From: Cytobacillus praedii
GTDB lineage: Bacteria > Bacillota > Bacilli > Bacillales > Cytobacillaceae
Direction: 5' to 3'
Length of the DNA: 64,000 nt
Assembly: GCF_001439605.1 (NCBI RefSeq)
Contig: NZ_LMBX01000003.1
Coordinates: forward strand, 1,013-65,012
Shown here: in pieces, positions 54,988 to 62,949 of the stretch
How the letters are laid out: every line of letters begins with the position of its first letter
How positions within the stretch are numbered: the first letter of the stretch is position 1
The notes under the pieces: model-generated
Seen by the model: the letters and a program-made list of their open reading frames with translations, nothing else
Databases searched by the model: none
Told to the model about the DNA's origin: nothing
Translations under genes and position numbers: made by a program

Positions 54988-55488
54988 ATGAGGATAAAGG
55001 TAATTCCAATCATCGTATTAGTTATTGTTGCGGGTGTCCTTGGTATCCTCATTAACGGGATGAGTGGAAAAGCATCTGCGAATCCTGGTGATGAGGCAAT
55101 CGATTTTCAGTTAAGGGATATCGATGGGAAAGAGTATCAGTTATCTGAGCGCAAAGGAAAAGTTGTTGTTTTGAACTTTTTTGCAACTTGGTGCCAGCCT
55201 TGTATAGATGAAGCGCCAGAACTCGAGGCTTTTGGAGCAGAATATGATGGTGCTGAGCTTTATATCATCGCAAAAGGTGAAACAAAAAAGAGAATAGAAA
55301 AGTACATGAAGGAATCAAATTCTAAGTTAATTTATTTACTCGATACAAAAGAGGAAATCTCGAAGCAATACAATGTTATTGGACAGCCAGAAACAATCAT
55401 TATCGATGAAAATGGCGTCATTTTTGAAAGATTTTCAGGACCCACAACGAAGAAAAACTTAATAGAAATAATTGAAAGTATGCACTAA
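54988..55488 (+). CDS. Extracytoplasmic thioredoxin-like protein (ResA/CcmG type)
   Basis: Reduces apocytochrome CxxCH disulfides before heme ligation. The 166-residue protein has an uncleaved N-terminal anchor (residues 5-24) and a TlpA/ResA fold with VVVLNFFATWCQPCIDEAPE; active-site cysteines are C69 and C72. The cis-Pro segment GQPETIIIDENG follows. Active-site dipeptide is QP rather than the EP of B. subtilis ResA as I recall. With CcmH lacking cysteines, this is the only visible thiol reductant of the cluster. Confidence 0.9.
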   Translation: MRIKVIPIIVLVIVAGVLGILINGMSGKASANPGDEAIDFQLRDIDGKEYQLSERKGKVVVLNFFATWCQPCIDEAPELEAFGAEYDGAELYIIAKGETKKRIEKYMKESNSKLIYLLDTKEEISKQYNVIGQPETIIIDENGVIFERFSGPTTKKNLIEIIESMH

Positions 55489-55498
55489 TCCTTGGGTT

Positions 55499-55519
55499 AA
55501 AATGCTATTTCAGCATTTT
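55499..55519 (+). terminator. Weak hairpin between the thioredoxin gene and nrfH
   Basis: AAAATGCT / AGCATTTT with a 5-base loop, followed by AATATATGC and, 20 bases later, a T-rich run. It could attenuate or process the transcript and set the ratio of ccm to nrfHA mRNA. Confidence 0.4.
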
Positions 55520-55560
55520 AATATATGCTTTTGCATTATTTTTTAGAGGAGGTGAAAAAG

Positions 55561-56094
55561 ATGAGAAAGATGCTTAAAAAGTTATTGGCCATTGATAAAA
55601 GATTATTAATATTTATTGGTTTATTTGCAGGGATTGTACTTTCAGTTGTTACAGTGAAAACTTTTGCTTATACAGACTCGCCTGATTTCTGTCAAAGCTG
55701 TCACATCATGACAAGTGCACATGATACATTTGCAGATTCGACTCATGCAACTCTTGCATGCAGTGACTGCCATTTGCCTCATGATACGTTAGCAAATAAG
55801 CTTGTATTTAAAGCGAAGTCTGGCCTGGGTCACGTTTATTACAACACGTTAGGGGCTGAAAAGATTCCAAATGTGTTAATAGCAACGGAAGGGTCAACGG
55901 ATGCAATTAATCAGAACTGTATAGATTGCCACGAGAGTACATTGGATAATGTTTCTCACGATGCAAAGGACAGCTGTTCAAGCTGCCATCAGGCAATCCC
56001 GCATGGCAATGGCTTCAAAACAGAAGATTATTTTAAACCGCCTAAACCAGGTGAGCTTTTAGAAAACAAAGGAGGTACGATGAACAATGGCTAG
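55561..56094 (+). CDS. nrfH: Cytochrome c nitrite reductase small subunit NrfH (tetraheme)
   Basis: NapC/NirT-family quinol dehydrogenase that passes electrons from menaquinol to NrfA. The 177-residue protein has one N-terminal helix (residues 14-33) and four CxxCH sites: CQSCH (C44), CSDCH (C67), CIDCH (C120) and CSSCH (C139). M50 after the first site is the usual distal region. GAGGAGGTG precedes the ATG at 55561. It overlaps nrfA by eight bases. The men genes elsewhere in the window make its electron donor. Confidence 0.96.
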   Translation: MRKMLKKLLAIDKRLLIFIGLFAGIVLSVVTVKTFAYTDSPDFCQSCHIMTSAHDTFADSTHATLACSDCHLPHDTLANKLVFKAKSGLGHVYYNTLGAEKIPNVLIATEGSTDAINQNCIDCHESTLDNVSHDAKDSCSSCHQAIPHGNGFKTEDYFKPPKPGELLENKGGTMNNG

Positions 56095-57517
56095 GACTTA
56101 TCGATGGTTATTACTTTCCCTGGCTGCTGTCATACTGATTATTACAGGCTGTTCAAGCTCTGATGCCACGACTGCTGCAGAAGATGCGAAGACTGGATTA
56201 TCAAAAGATGAAATCAGCAATGAGGCGTTTAAAGATTTATTCCCGCTTCAATATGACAGTTATCAGAAAAATGCAGATGATACAAAGGATACAAAATACA
56301 GCGGATCCGTCAAACGCAGTAAGTTTGACCAGGATAAAGAACCATATTTACCTGTTCTTTTTAATGGGTATGGATTTGCAACGGATTACAATGAAGATCG
56401 TGGACATATTTATGCAAACGAAGATGTGCGGGCGACAGCTCGAATAACTGATAAATCAATCGGTTCTTGTTTAACATGTAAATCAACAGCCGTTCCACAT
56501 ATGATTGAAGAAATGGGCGATGACTATTGGGGAGGCAACTTCAATGATGTTATTTGGCCAAAGGCTGAATCAATGGGCCATTCCCCTATTGGCTGCTCTG
56601 ACTGTCATGATCCAGAAACGATGGATCTTCGCATTACACGTCCAAGCTTTACTAAAGGAATGGAAGCGCAAGGAATTGATATTTCTAAAGCAACAAAGAA
56701 TGATATGAGGAACTATGTATGTGCTCAATGCCACGTGGAATACCATTTTGCAGCAGAAAATAGTGAAGTAACTTTCCCGTGGAATAATGGCTTTAAACCT
56801 GAAGAAATGTATGAATACTATGAAACAACTGCAAAAGAAAACGGCTTTAAACAAGATTTTATTCATAATGTATCTGGAACGCCAATCGTAAAAGCGCAGC
56901 ATCCGGATTTTGAAACACATATAGAAGGACCTCACGGACAGGCTGGAGTCACATGTGCTGATTGCCATATGCCATATGAACGTGTAGATGGCAAGAAGAA
57001 AATTAGTTCACACTGGTGGCAGTCACCGCTTAAGACAATGGATCAGTCATGTGCAACATGCCATAGTGACCGTGAACTCGAAGATCTAGAAAAGCGTGTA
57101 GCTGAAATTCAAGATACACATATGGAAGGCTTGCACAAAGCAGAGGATATTTCAATTAGTTCTCATTACTATGTGAATAAAATGATTACCTCAGGGGTAA
57201 GTGAAGAGAAAATAAAAGAAGCTCAAGAACATATCCGTAAAGGACAATGGTTCTGGGATATTGTCGCTGCCGAAAGTGGAGCAGGTTTCCATAACCCGCA
57301 AGGTGGAATGAAGGCTTTAAGAGTTTCAAGTGATGAATCGAATAAAGCGATCCAAATTGCAACTGAAGAGCTTGTTAAAAAAGGTGTCAATATCGATGAA
57401 TTAAAAGAAGAAATTGAAAAAGTGAAGAAGGCTGTTTCTGAAGAAAAAGATAATGCTAAAAAGAAAGTGCATGCGACCAACAGCTACTTTCCTGCCCAAC
57501 AGCCTCCTCCAAAATAA
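56087..57517 (+). CDS. nrfA: Ammonia-forming cytochrome c nitrite reductase NrfA (pentaheme)
   Basis: Six-electron reduction of nitrite to ammonium on the outer membrane face. The 476-residue lipoprotein has lipobox ITGC (Cys 22). The active-site heme is bound by C128-LT-C131-K132 (CxxCK), and four CxxCH sites follow at C170, C212, C290 and C322. Active-site residues are visible: R115 (VRATAR), Y219 (CHVEYHF) and H283 (GPHGQAG). The Ca-site segment KAQHPD is also present. The C-terminal 60 residues form a charged coiled coil. The lipid anchor replaces periplasmic release, as expected for a Gram-positive cell. Confidence 0.97.
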   Translation: MARTYRWLLLSLAAVILIITGCSSSDATTAAEDAKTGLSKDEISNEAFKDLFPLQYDSYQKNADDTKDTKYSGSVKRSKFDQDKEPYLPVLFNGYGFATDYNEDRGHIYANEDVRATARITDKSIGSCLTCKSTAVPHMIEEMGDDYWGGNFNDVIWPKAESMGHSPIGCSDCHDPETMDLRITRPSFTKGMEAQGIDISKATKNDMRNYVCAQCHVEYHFAAENSEVTFPWNNGFKPEEMYEYYETTAKENGFKQDFIHNVSGTPIVKAQHPDFETHIEGPHGQAGVTCADCHMPYERVDGKKKISSHWWQSPLKTMDQSCATCHSDRELEDLEKRVAEIQDTHMEGLHKAEDISISSHYYVNKMITSGVSEEKIKEAQEHIRKGQWFWDIVAAESGAGFHNPQGGMKALRVSSDESNKAIQIATEELVKKGVNIDELKEEIEKVKKAVSEEKDNAKKKVHATNSYFPAQQPPPK

Positions 57518-57534
57518 AGAATAAAGCAAGCTAT

Positions 57535-57576
57535 GAAAACACTGTACAATTAAGTTTGTACGGTGTTTTCTTTATT
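57535..57576 (+). terminator. Terminator of the ccm-nrf operon
   Basis: GAAAACACTGTACA pairs with TGTACGGTGTTTTC across an 8-base loop, with one G-T pair, followed by TTTATT. Confidence 0.85.
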
Positions 57577-57787
57577 GTGTCAAAATGTTGAATACGTGTC
57601 AATTAACTCACTCCATTTTTAAAATATTTCACAGGATTTATTTTTCTGAATTTTCCTACTTAGTTAGCAGGCTAAATACTTATTGCAAGGACAGCAAAAA
57701 AGAAATAAAATTTACTTTGGAATACGAAATAAAGAGGGGATTCCCTCATTTCATACAGATGAACTTTATTAGTAAAGGAGCATTTTC

Positions 57788-58969
57788 ATGCCTCGTGTCT
57801 TGTGGCTTTTAGTTATTGGGATGGCGGTGAATGTAACGGGCTCTTCTTTTTTATGGCCTTTAAACACGATTTACATTCACGACCATCTTGGGAAATCATT
57901 GTCAGTTGCGGGAATTGTCCTTATGTTAAACTCTGGGGCAACTGTTATCGGAAATTTATTTGGTGGAGCACTTTTTGATAAAATTGGCGGGTATAAATCT
58001 GTCCTGCTCGGAATCGGAATCTCATTATTTTCATTAATTGGTTTGACCTTTTGGCATGGCTGGCCAATGTATGTCGTCTTTTTAACCATTGCTGGTTTTG
58101 GAGCAGGAATTGTCTTTCCATCCATGTTTGCGATGGCTGGCTCTGTTTGGAAAGAGGGAGGAAGAAAAGCCTTTAATGCAATGTATGTCGCACAAAATTT
58201 AGGGGTTGCAGTAGGTGCTGCACTTGGCGGTTTTGTTGCTTCTTACTCATTTCAGTTAATCTTTTTAGCGAATACACTTATGTATGTGGTCTTCCTACTT
58301 ATTGCTGTTATAGGATATAGAAAGATTGATACCATTTCAGTTTCTCAGAGTTCTATTTTAAAAGAAAACTCAGGTGTGAAAAACCATAAAAAGCTATATG
58401 CTTTATTAATTCTGTGTGTAGGCTATTTGTTATGCTGGGTCGGATATGTTCAGTGGCAAACAACGATTGCAGCCTTCACACAGGAGCTAAATATTACATT
58501 AAAACAATATAGCTTCCTTTGGACAATTAATGGCGCATTGATCGTACTTGGTCAGCCGCTGGTCAATATCTTTGTGAAGCGAATTAGATCACTCAAAACA
58601 CAAATTAATATAGGAATTGTTATTTTTATTGGTTCCTTTGCACTGACAGCAGGTGCAAAAGAGTTTCCTGTTTTCCTTACTGCGATGATTATTTTAACGA
58701 TTGGTGAAATGTTCATTTGGCCAGCCGTCCCAACTGTTGCTAATGATTTAGCTCCAAAGGGAAGAGAAGGCTTTTATCAGGGGATCGTAAACAGTACAGC
58801 AACTGGGGGAAGAATGATAGGACCATTGCTCGGAGGGGTTTTAGTCGATGTTTACGGAACTTCTATGCTATTTACAGTCCTAATCATTTTACTAGTCATT
58901 TCCATCTTCACCACTTTGATTTATGATCGAAAAATTAAAGAAAAGAAGCAATTGGCACATGCGTCTTAA
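57788..58969 (+). CDS. yttB: MFS transporter (YttB-like)
   Basis: A 393-residue permease with 12 helices. The loop 2-3 signature is visible as GGALFDKIGGYKSVLLG. Motif C-like GFGAGIVFPSMFAMAG lies in helix 4-5, suggesting an exporter of the DHA1 group. AAAGGAGC precedes the ATG. Position near the ytp/leuS region agrees with B. subtilis yttB. Substrate unknown. Confidence 0.85.
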   Translation: MPRVLWLLVIGMAVNVTGSSFLWPLNTIYIHDHLGKSLSVAGIVLMLNSGATVIGNLFGGALFDKIGGYKSVLLGIGISLFSLIGLTFWHGWPMYVVFLTIAGFGAGIVFPSMFAMAGSVWKEGGRKAFNAMYVAQNLGVAVGAALGGFVASYSFQLIFLANTLMYVVFLLIAVIGYRKIDTISVSQSSILKENSGVKNHKKLYALLILCVGYLLCWVGYVQWQTTIAAFTQELNITLKQYSFLWTINGALIVLGQPLVNIFVKRIRSLKTQINIGIVIFIGSFALTAGAKEFPVFLTAMIILTIGEMFIWPAVPTVANDLAPKGREGFYQGIVNSTATGGRMIGPLLGGVLVDVYGTSMLFTVLIILLVISIFTTLIYDRKIKEKKQLAHAS

Positions 58970-58981
58970 ATAAGAAAAAGG

Positions 58982-59017
58982 CAGCGGATTCCAACAGGAG
59001 GAATCCGCTGTTTTTTT
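58982..59017 (+). terminator. Terminator of yttB
   Basis: CAGCGGATTCC / GGAATCCGCTG with a 7-base loop, then seven T residues. Confidence 0.92.
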
Positions 59018-59048
59018 GATTTTTTGAAAAAAAAGAACTGCTACAACT

Positions 59049-59420
59049 GAAAGAAACCTATGTTCCCGAAAAAGCGAAAAAGAAATAAAGTTGCTTTAGC
59101 GGTAACCAAAGGGTCACGATGAAGCCCGTGAAAGAGAAAAAAGAGGTTCATCGGTAATCAAAGGGTCACAATGATGCCATGAAAGAGAAAAAAGAGGGAC
59201 ACCGGTAACCAAAGGGTCACAATGATGCCCGTGAAAGAGGAAAAAGAGGCACATCGGCAACCAAAGGGTCACAATGATGCCCGTGAAAGAGAAAAGTGAG
59301 GGTCAACGGTAACCAAAGGGTCACAATGATGCCCGTGAAAGAGAAAAGTGAGGGTCAACGGTAATCAAAGGATCACAATGATGCCTGTGAAAGAGCAAAA
59401 GGAGGCTTAGTGGTAGTCAA
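59049..59420. repeat. 52-bp tandem repeat array between yttB and the next gene
   Basis: Six units start at 59101, 59153, 59204, 59256, 59308 and 59360 (five intervals of 52, 51, 52, 52 and 52), with a partial seventh at 59412 and a decayed unit before 59101. Core pieces are GGTAACCAAAGGGTCAC, AATGATGCCCGTGAAAGAG and an AAAAAGAGG tail. The partial last unit runs into the 3' end of the gene at 59407. The unit aligns without gaps to the array at 36.2 kb. Confidence 0.95.
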
Positions 59421-59769
59421 AAAAACTAGGCGGTTGTCTGTTCGATTGTCGTTCTACAAATAGCACTTCATTGAAATAGCTCTTTATTCGTATCCACCTT
59501 GCTGGATAGGAATGAAGAAATTTTGCAATCGTTTCTTCGGAAAAAATGACGAGGCAATCTAACTGAATGCCGGCATGCTGCTTTAAGTCGTACAAAAGTG
59601 CATGCGGAATTGTATAGTAATCTTTTAATTGCAAAGGATTGAGCTTTATCGCAGAAATTTGGTTTTCTTTTAAGTAAGTCAGCATAGCATGTTTCTGTAC
59701 CTCAATACTCTGCTCTCTAGTAAGGTCTGCAGCCTGCCATAGCTCATTTATTATATAAATTCCTTTCAT
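59407..59769 (-). CDS. Conserved hypothetical protein (120 aa)
   Basis: A soluble alpha/beta protein beginning MKGIYIINELWQAADLTREQ with a small-domain pattern (LTYLKENQISAIKLNPLQL, then DLKQHAGIQLDCLVIFSEE), somewhat like a degenerate resolvase-type or Rossmann-like fold. GAGGTG lies six bases before the ATG at 59769. The last residues (SFFDYH) are encoded by the terminal partial unit of the 52-bp array, so the original C-terminus may have been replaced. No catalytic motif recognised. Confidence 0.7.
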   Translation of the reverse strand: MKGIYIINELWQAADLTREQSIEVQKHAMLTYLKENQISAIKLNPLQLKDYYTIPHALLYDLKQHAGIQLDCLVIFSEETIAKFLHSYPARWIRIKSYFNEVLFVERQSNRQPPSFFDYH

Positions 59770-59895
59770 TACATCCACCTCATTGGAATAATTAGTATTG
59801 TTATGTTCAAAAAAGCAGACAAAGATACTCTCAATGGTTAATTATCAGAAAAGTATGATAAAATAGTAAGAAATTATTTTGATAAGGGGATCTAG

Positions 59896-61263
59896 ATGAG
59901 AAGTGCATTATTAGATATACCAATTGATATAGTTGAAACGATTGTAGAAAATGCTTTTGGCTGGCTTGTTGTTGTTGATAAGGATGGCAAAATCATTTAT
60001 ATAAATAAAAATTATTGCGATTTTCTAGAAGTGGAACGCGATGCAGTGATTGGGGTTCATGTTTCAAAGGTGATAGAAAACTCCCGGATGCATATCGTTG
60101 CAGCTACGGGAAAAGAGGAGATTGCAGATCTTCAGTACATAAGAGGAAATTATATGATTGCTAATCGAATTCCAATAGTTTCTAACAATTTAGTGGTCGG
60201 CGCTTTTGGCACTGTTTTTTTTCGAGACACAAAGGAATGGATGAAAATGAACAGTCATGTAAAAAGTATGCTGACAAAAATTCAAAGCTATATTCAGGAC
60301 ATTGATCGCAGTGTGAAATATAGCTTGGATGATCTTTTAGGAAACTCAAAGCAAATCCATAGCTTAAAGGAAAAGGTAAAAATGATTGCCGCAAGTGATA
60401 TTTCAGTGTTAATCCGCGGAGAAAGCGGGACAGGAAAGGAATTATTTGCTCATAGCATACATCAATTAAGCAACAGGAGTCACCAGCCTTTTGTGAAAAT
60501 CAATTGTGGGGCCATTCCAGAGCATCTTTTGGAATCAGAATTATTTGGTTACGAAGAGGGGGCATTTACAGGAGCAAAAAAAGGAGGAAAGAAAGGAAAG
60601 TTCCAATTAGCAGATGGCGGAACGTTATTTTTAGATGAAATAGGTGATATGCCAATTAATATGCAGGTGAAGCTATTAAGAGCTTTACAGGAAGGGGAAG
60701 TGGAGAGTGTAGGATCAACTGAGCCTGTTCATGTTGATGTGAGAATTATCGCCGCAACGAATCGCCCGCTGGAAAAAATGATGGAAGAGAAAAGATTCAG
60801 AGAGGACTTGTTTTATCGTATAAACGTTGTACCGTTTACGATTCCACCATTGCGTGAAAGAATGGAAGATGTTCCGATATTAATGGATTATTTTATAAAA
60901 AAAATTACTAAGAAGTCAGGAAAAAGAATCATGTCCATAGATGAAGATGTAATTGAAAGGTTTAATCAATATAGCTGGCCAGGAAATATTAGAGAATTAG
61001 AAAATGTTATCGAGGCTTCCATACATTTAACAAATAAGGAAGTGATAGCATTAGAGTCCCTTCCAGACTATTTGAAAGAATCGTCTCTATTTCCTGTTGG
61101 AAAGAAAAAATTAAAGGAAATCATTGAAGAGACGGAAAGGCGCATATTACTTCAAAGCTTGGCAAAATTCAATAACAATAAACTTGAAGCAGCAAAGGCA
61201 CTTGGGATTAGTAAGTCATCATTGTATGAAAAACTTAAAAAATATGAAATTGACCATGTGTAG
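59896..61263 (+). CDS. Sigma-54-dependent transcriptional activator (PAS-AAA-Fis)
   Basis: Enhancer-binding protein of 455 residues. The N-terminal PAS sensor spans about residues 10-110 (VVVDKDGKIIYINKNYCDFL). The AAA+ domain has Walker A GESGTGKE, the sigma-54 contact loop YEEGAFTGAKKGGKKG, Walker B LADGGTLFLDEIGDM and the arginine-finger region RFREDLFYRINV. A Fis-type HTH lies at the end (AKALGISKSSLYEKLKKYEI). A -24/-12 promoter and paired palindromes follow its stop, so it almost certainly drives the gntP-type permease and dehydrogenase genes downstream. Confidence 0.94.
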   Translation: MRSALLDIPIDIVETIVENAFGWLVVVDKDGKIIYINKNYCDFLEVERDAVIGVHVSKVIENSRMHIVAATGKEEIADLQYIRGNYMIANRIPIVSNNLVVGAFGTVFFRDTKEWMKMNSHVKSMLTKIQSYIQDIDRSVKYSLDDLLGNSKQIHSLKEKVKMIAASDISVLIRGESGTGKELFAHSIHQLSNRSHQPFVKINCGAIPEHLLESELFGYEEGAFTGAKKGGKKGKFQLADGGTLFLDEIGDMPINMQVKLLRALQEGEVESVGSTEPVHVDVRIIAATNRPLEKMMEEKRFREDLFYRINVVPFTIPPLRERMEDVPILMDYFIKKITKKSGKRIMSIDEDVIERFNQYSWPGNIRELENVIEASIHLTNKEVIALESLPDYLKESSLFPVGKKKLKEIIEETERRILLQSLAKFNNNKLEAAKALGISKSSLYEKLKKYEIDHV

Positions 61264-61264
61264 T

Positions 61265-61296
61265 CCAGAATTTTGGAAGTCGTTCCAGAATTCTGG
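61265..61296. promoter_or_regulatory. Paired palindromes, likely activator-binding sites (UAS)
   Basis: CCAGAATTTTGG at 61265 and the perfect palindrome CCAGAATTCTGG at 61285 are 20 bp apart, two helical turns. They start two bases after the stop of the sigma-54 activator and lie about 130-160 bases before the -24/-12 promoter, the usual enhancer distance. Confidence 0.75.
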
Positions 61297-61420
61297 ACTT
61301 TCTTTGTCCTCACCAATCAACATAGTATTTTATGAAGGTAATGAAGTTCATGGAGTCCAAATTTTCGGAAAATATGTTCACATAATTTTCGAATTTGCCT
61401 GCCCGATATTGTTTTTAATT

Positions 61421-61437
61421 TTGGCATGCTACTTGCA
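61421..61437 (+). promoter_or_regulatory. Sigma-54 (-24/-12) promoter
   Basis: TTGGCATGCTACTTGCA fits TGGCAC-N5-TTGCA, with the invariant GG (61423) and GC (61435) exactly 12 bases apart. It drives the permease gene starting at 61582. Confidence 0.88.
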
Positions 61438-61581
61438 ATAAACCAGAAGGAGGAACAATTTGAATCATGCAAGAACGTTTTTCAAAATGTAATCGTTTAC
61501 AAAAAGGGGGGATGAAGAAATAGAGAAAAAAAGTATGCGGTGAATGAAAGCATCAAACTCACAAAAAAAGGGGGAACAAAA

Positions 61582-62901
61582 ATGCTTAGCATGATCGGAT
61601 TAATCGGTGGGTTGGCCATATTAATATTTTTAACAATGCGTGGAATGAACCTTCTTGTTGTAGGTCCTTTGTCAGCCATATTTGTTGCCGTATTTAGCGG
61701 GATGCCGTTATTTCCGCAGCTAGCTGGGGAGGGAGAGGCAAATCTGGTTGGCAATTATATGTCAGGGTTCTCGGGTTTTGTTACCTCATGGTATTTAATG
61801 TTCTTATTAGGTGCTATTTTTGGAAAAGTAATGGAGGATAGCGGAGCAGCAGATAGTGTATCCAAGCTGATTGTTGATAAGCTTGGAATGAAGTATGCAG
61901 TTCTTGCCATTGTCGTTTCCTGTGCATTTTTAACCTATGGCGGTGTCAGCTTATTCGTTGTTGCCTTTTCAGTTTATCCAATGGCACTAAGCTTATTTAA
62001 GCAAGCAAACCTGCCAAGAAGATTTATTCCTGCTGCCCTTGCCTTTGGATCGGTCACATTTACGATGACCTCTGCCGGGTCTCCAGAAATTCAGAACTGG
62101 ATTCCAATTGAATATCTTGGTACAACCCCCTATGCTGGCTGGGAAGTTAGTTTGATCGTTGCGGTCTTTATGATGATTTTTGGCTATTGGTGGCTGAAGA
62201 GAATGATTACTAAAGCAGTTCAAAGAGGAGAAACGTTTATAGCAAGAGAAAAAGATCCTGTGACAGTGGATAAAAACTTGCCAAACCCGCTTATGGGGGC
62301 AATCCCATTAATTGTAGTACTTATTATTTCATTCATTTACCATGATTCTCTTAAACAATCAGCATTAATCATTGCTTTATTAGGCGGGGTTATTGCTACC
62401 TATCTACTAAATCGCAGGTATTTCAAAGACTTCTGGAATGCTGTTTCCGAGGGAACGCTAGGCGCATTAATCGCAATTGGAAATACAGCAGCAGTTGTAG
62501 GTTTTGGCGGAGTGGCTAAGGCAGTACCTGCGTTTGAAACAGCTGTCGATTTTATGACTAACATCCCGGGAAGTCCGCTAATTGGGGCGGCAATTGCCGT
62601 GAGTGTAATTGCTGGAATGACTGGATCTGCTTCTGGGGGACAGGTCATCGCACTTCCGCTATTAGCACCACATTATATGGATATGGGGGTAAATCCGGAA
62701 GCCCTTCATAGGGTTGCTGCGATTTCGTCCGGCGCATTGGATTCACTGCCTCATAATGGATATGTTGTGACAACGGTTCGTTCCATTTGTGGAGAAAGCC
62801 ATCAGGATGCCTATGGTGCAGTTGGTGCCGTTACGGTCATTGTACCGTTAGTAGGTGTTGCGATTGCAATTATTCTATTCTCCTTTGGACTTGGCATTTG
62901 A
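61582..62901 (+). CDS. GntP-family permease, probable 3-hydroxybutyrate uptake
   Basis: A 439-residue membrane protein with 12-14 helices of the GntP/YxjC group. NYMSGFSGFVTSWYLMFLLG, TSAGSPEIQNW, GMTGSASGGQVIALPLLAP and AISSGALDSLPHNGYVVTTV are family landmarks. The start at 61582 follows AAGGGGGAA; an ATG at 61540 is less supported. Its neighbours, a sigma-54 activator and a 3-hydroxybutyrate dehydrogenase, suggest that the substrate is 3-hydroxybutyrate rather than gluconate. Confidence 0.88.
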   Translation: MLSMIGLIGGLAILIFLTMRGMNLLVVGPLSAIFVAVFSGMPLFPQLAGEGEANLVGNYMSGFSGFVTSWYLMFLLGAIFGKVMEDSGAADSVSKLIVDKLGMKYAVLAIVVSCAFLTYGGVSLFVVAFSVYPMALSLFKQANLPRRFIPAALAFGSVTFTMTSAGSPEIQNWIPIEYLGTTPYAGWEVSLIVAVFMMIFGYWWLKRMITKAVQRGETFIAREKDPVTVDKNLPNPLMGAIPLIVVLIISFIYHDSLKQSALIIALLGGVIATYLLNRRYFKDFWNAVSEGTLGALIAIGNTAAVVGFGGVAKAVPAFETAVDFMTNIPGSPLIGAAIAVSVIAGMTGSASGGQVIALPLLAPHYMDMGVNPEALHRVAAISSGALDSLPHNGYVVTTVRSICGESHQDAYGAVGAVTVIVPLVGVAIAIILFSFGLGI

Positions 62902-62949
62902 GTCTAGGAGTTTCTATTTCTAGCATCGTTTTTCGAAAGGAGCATATTC

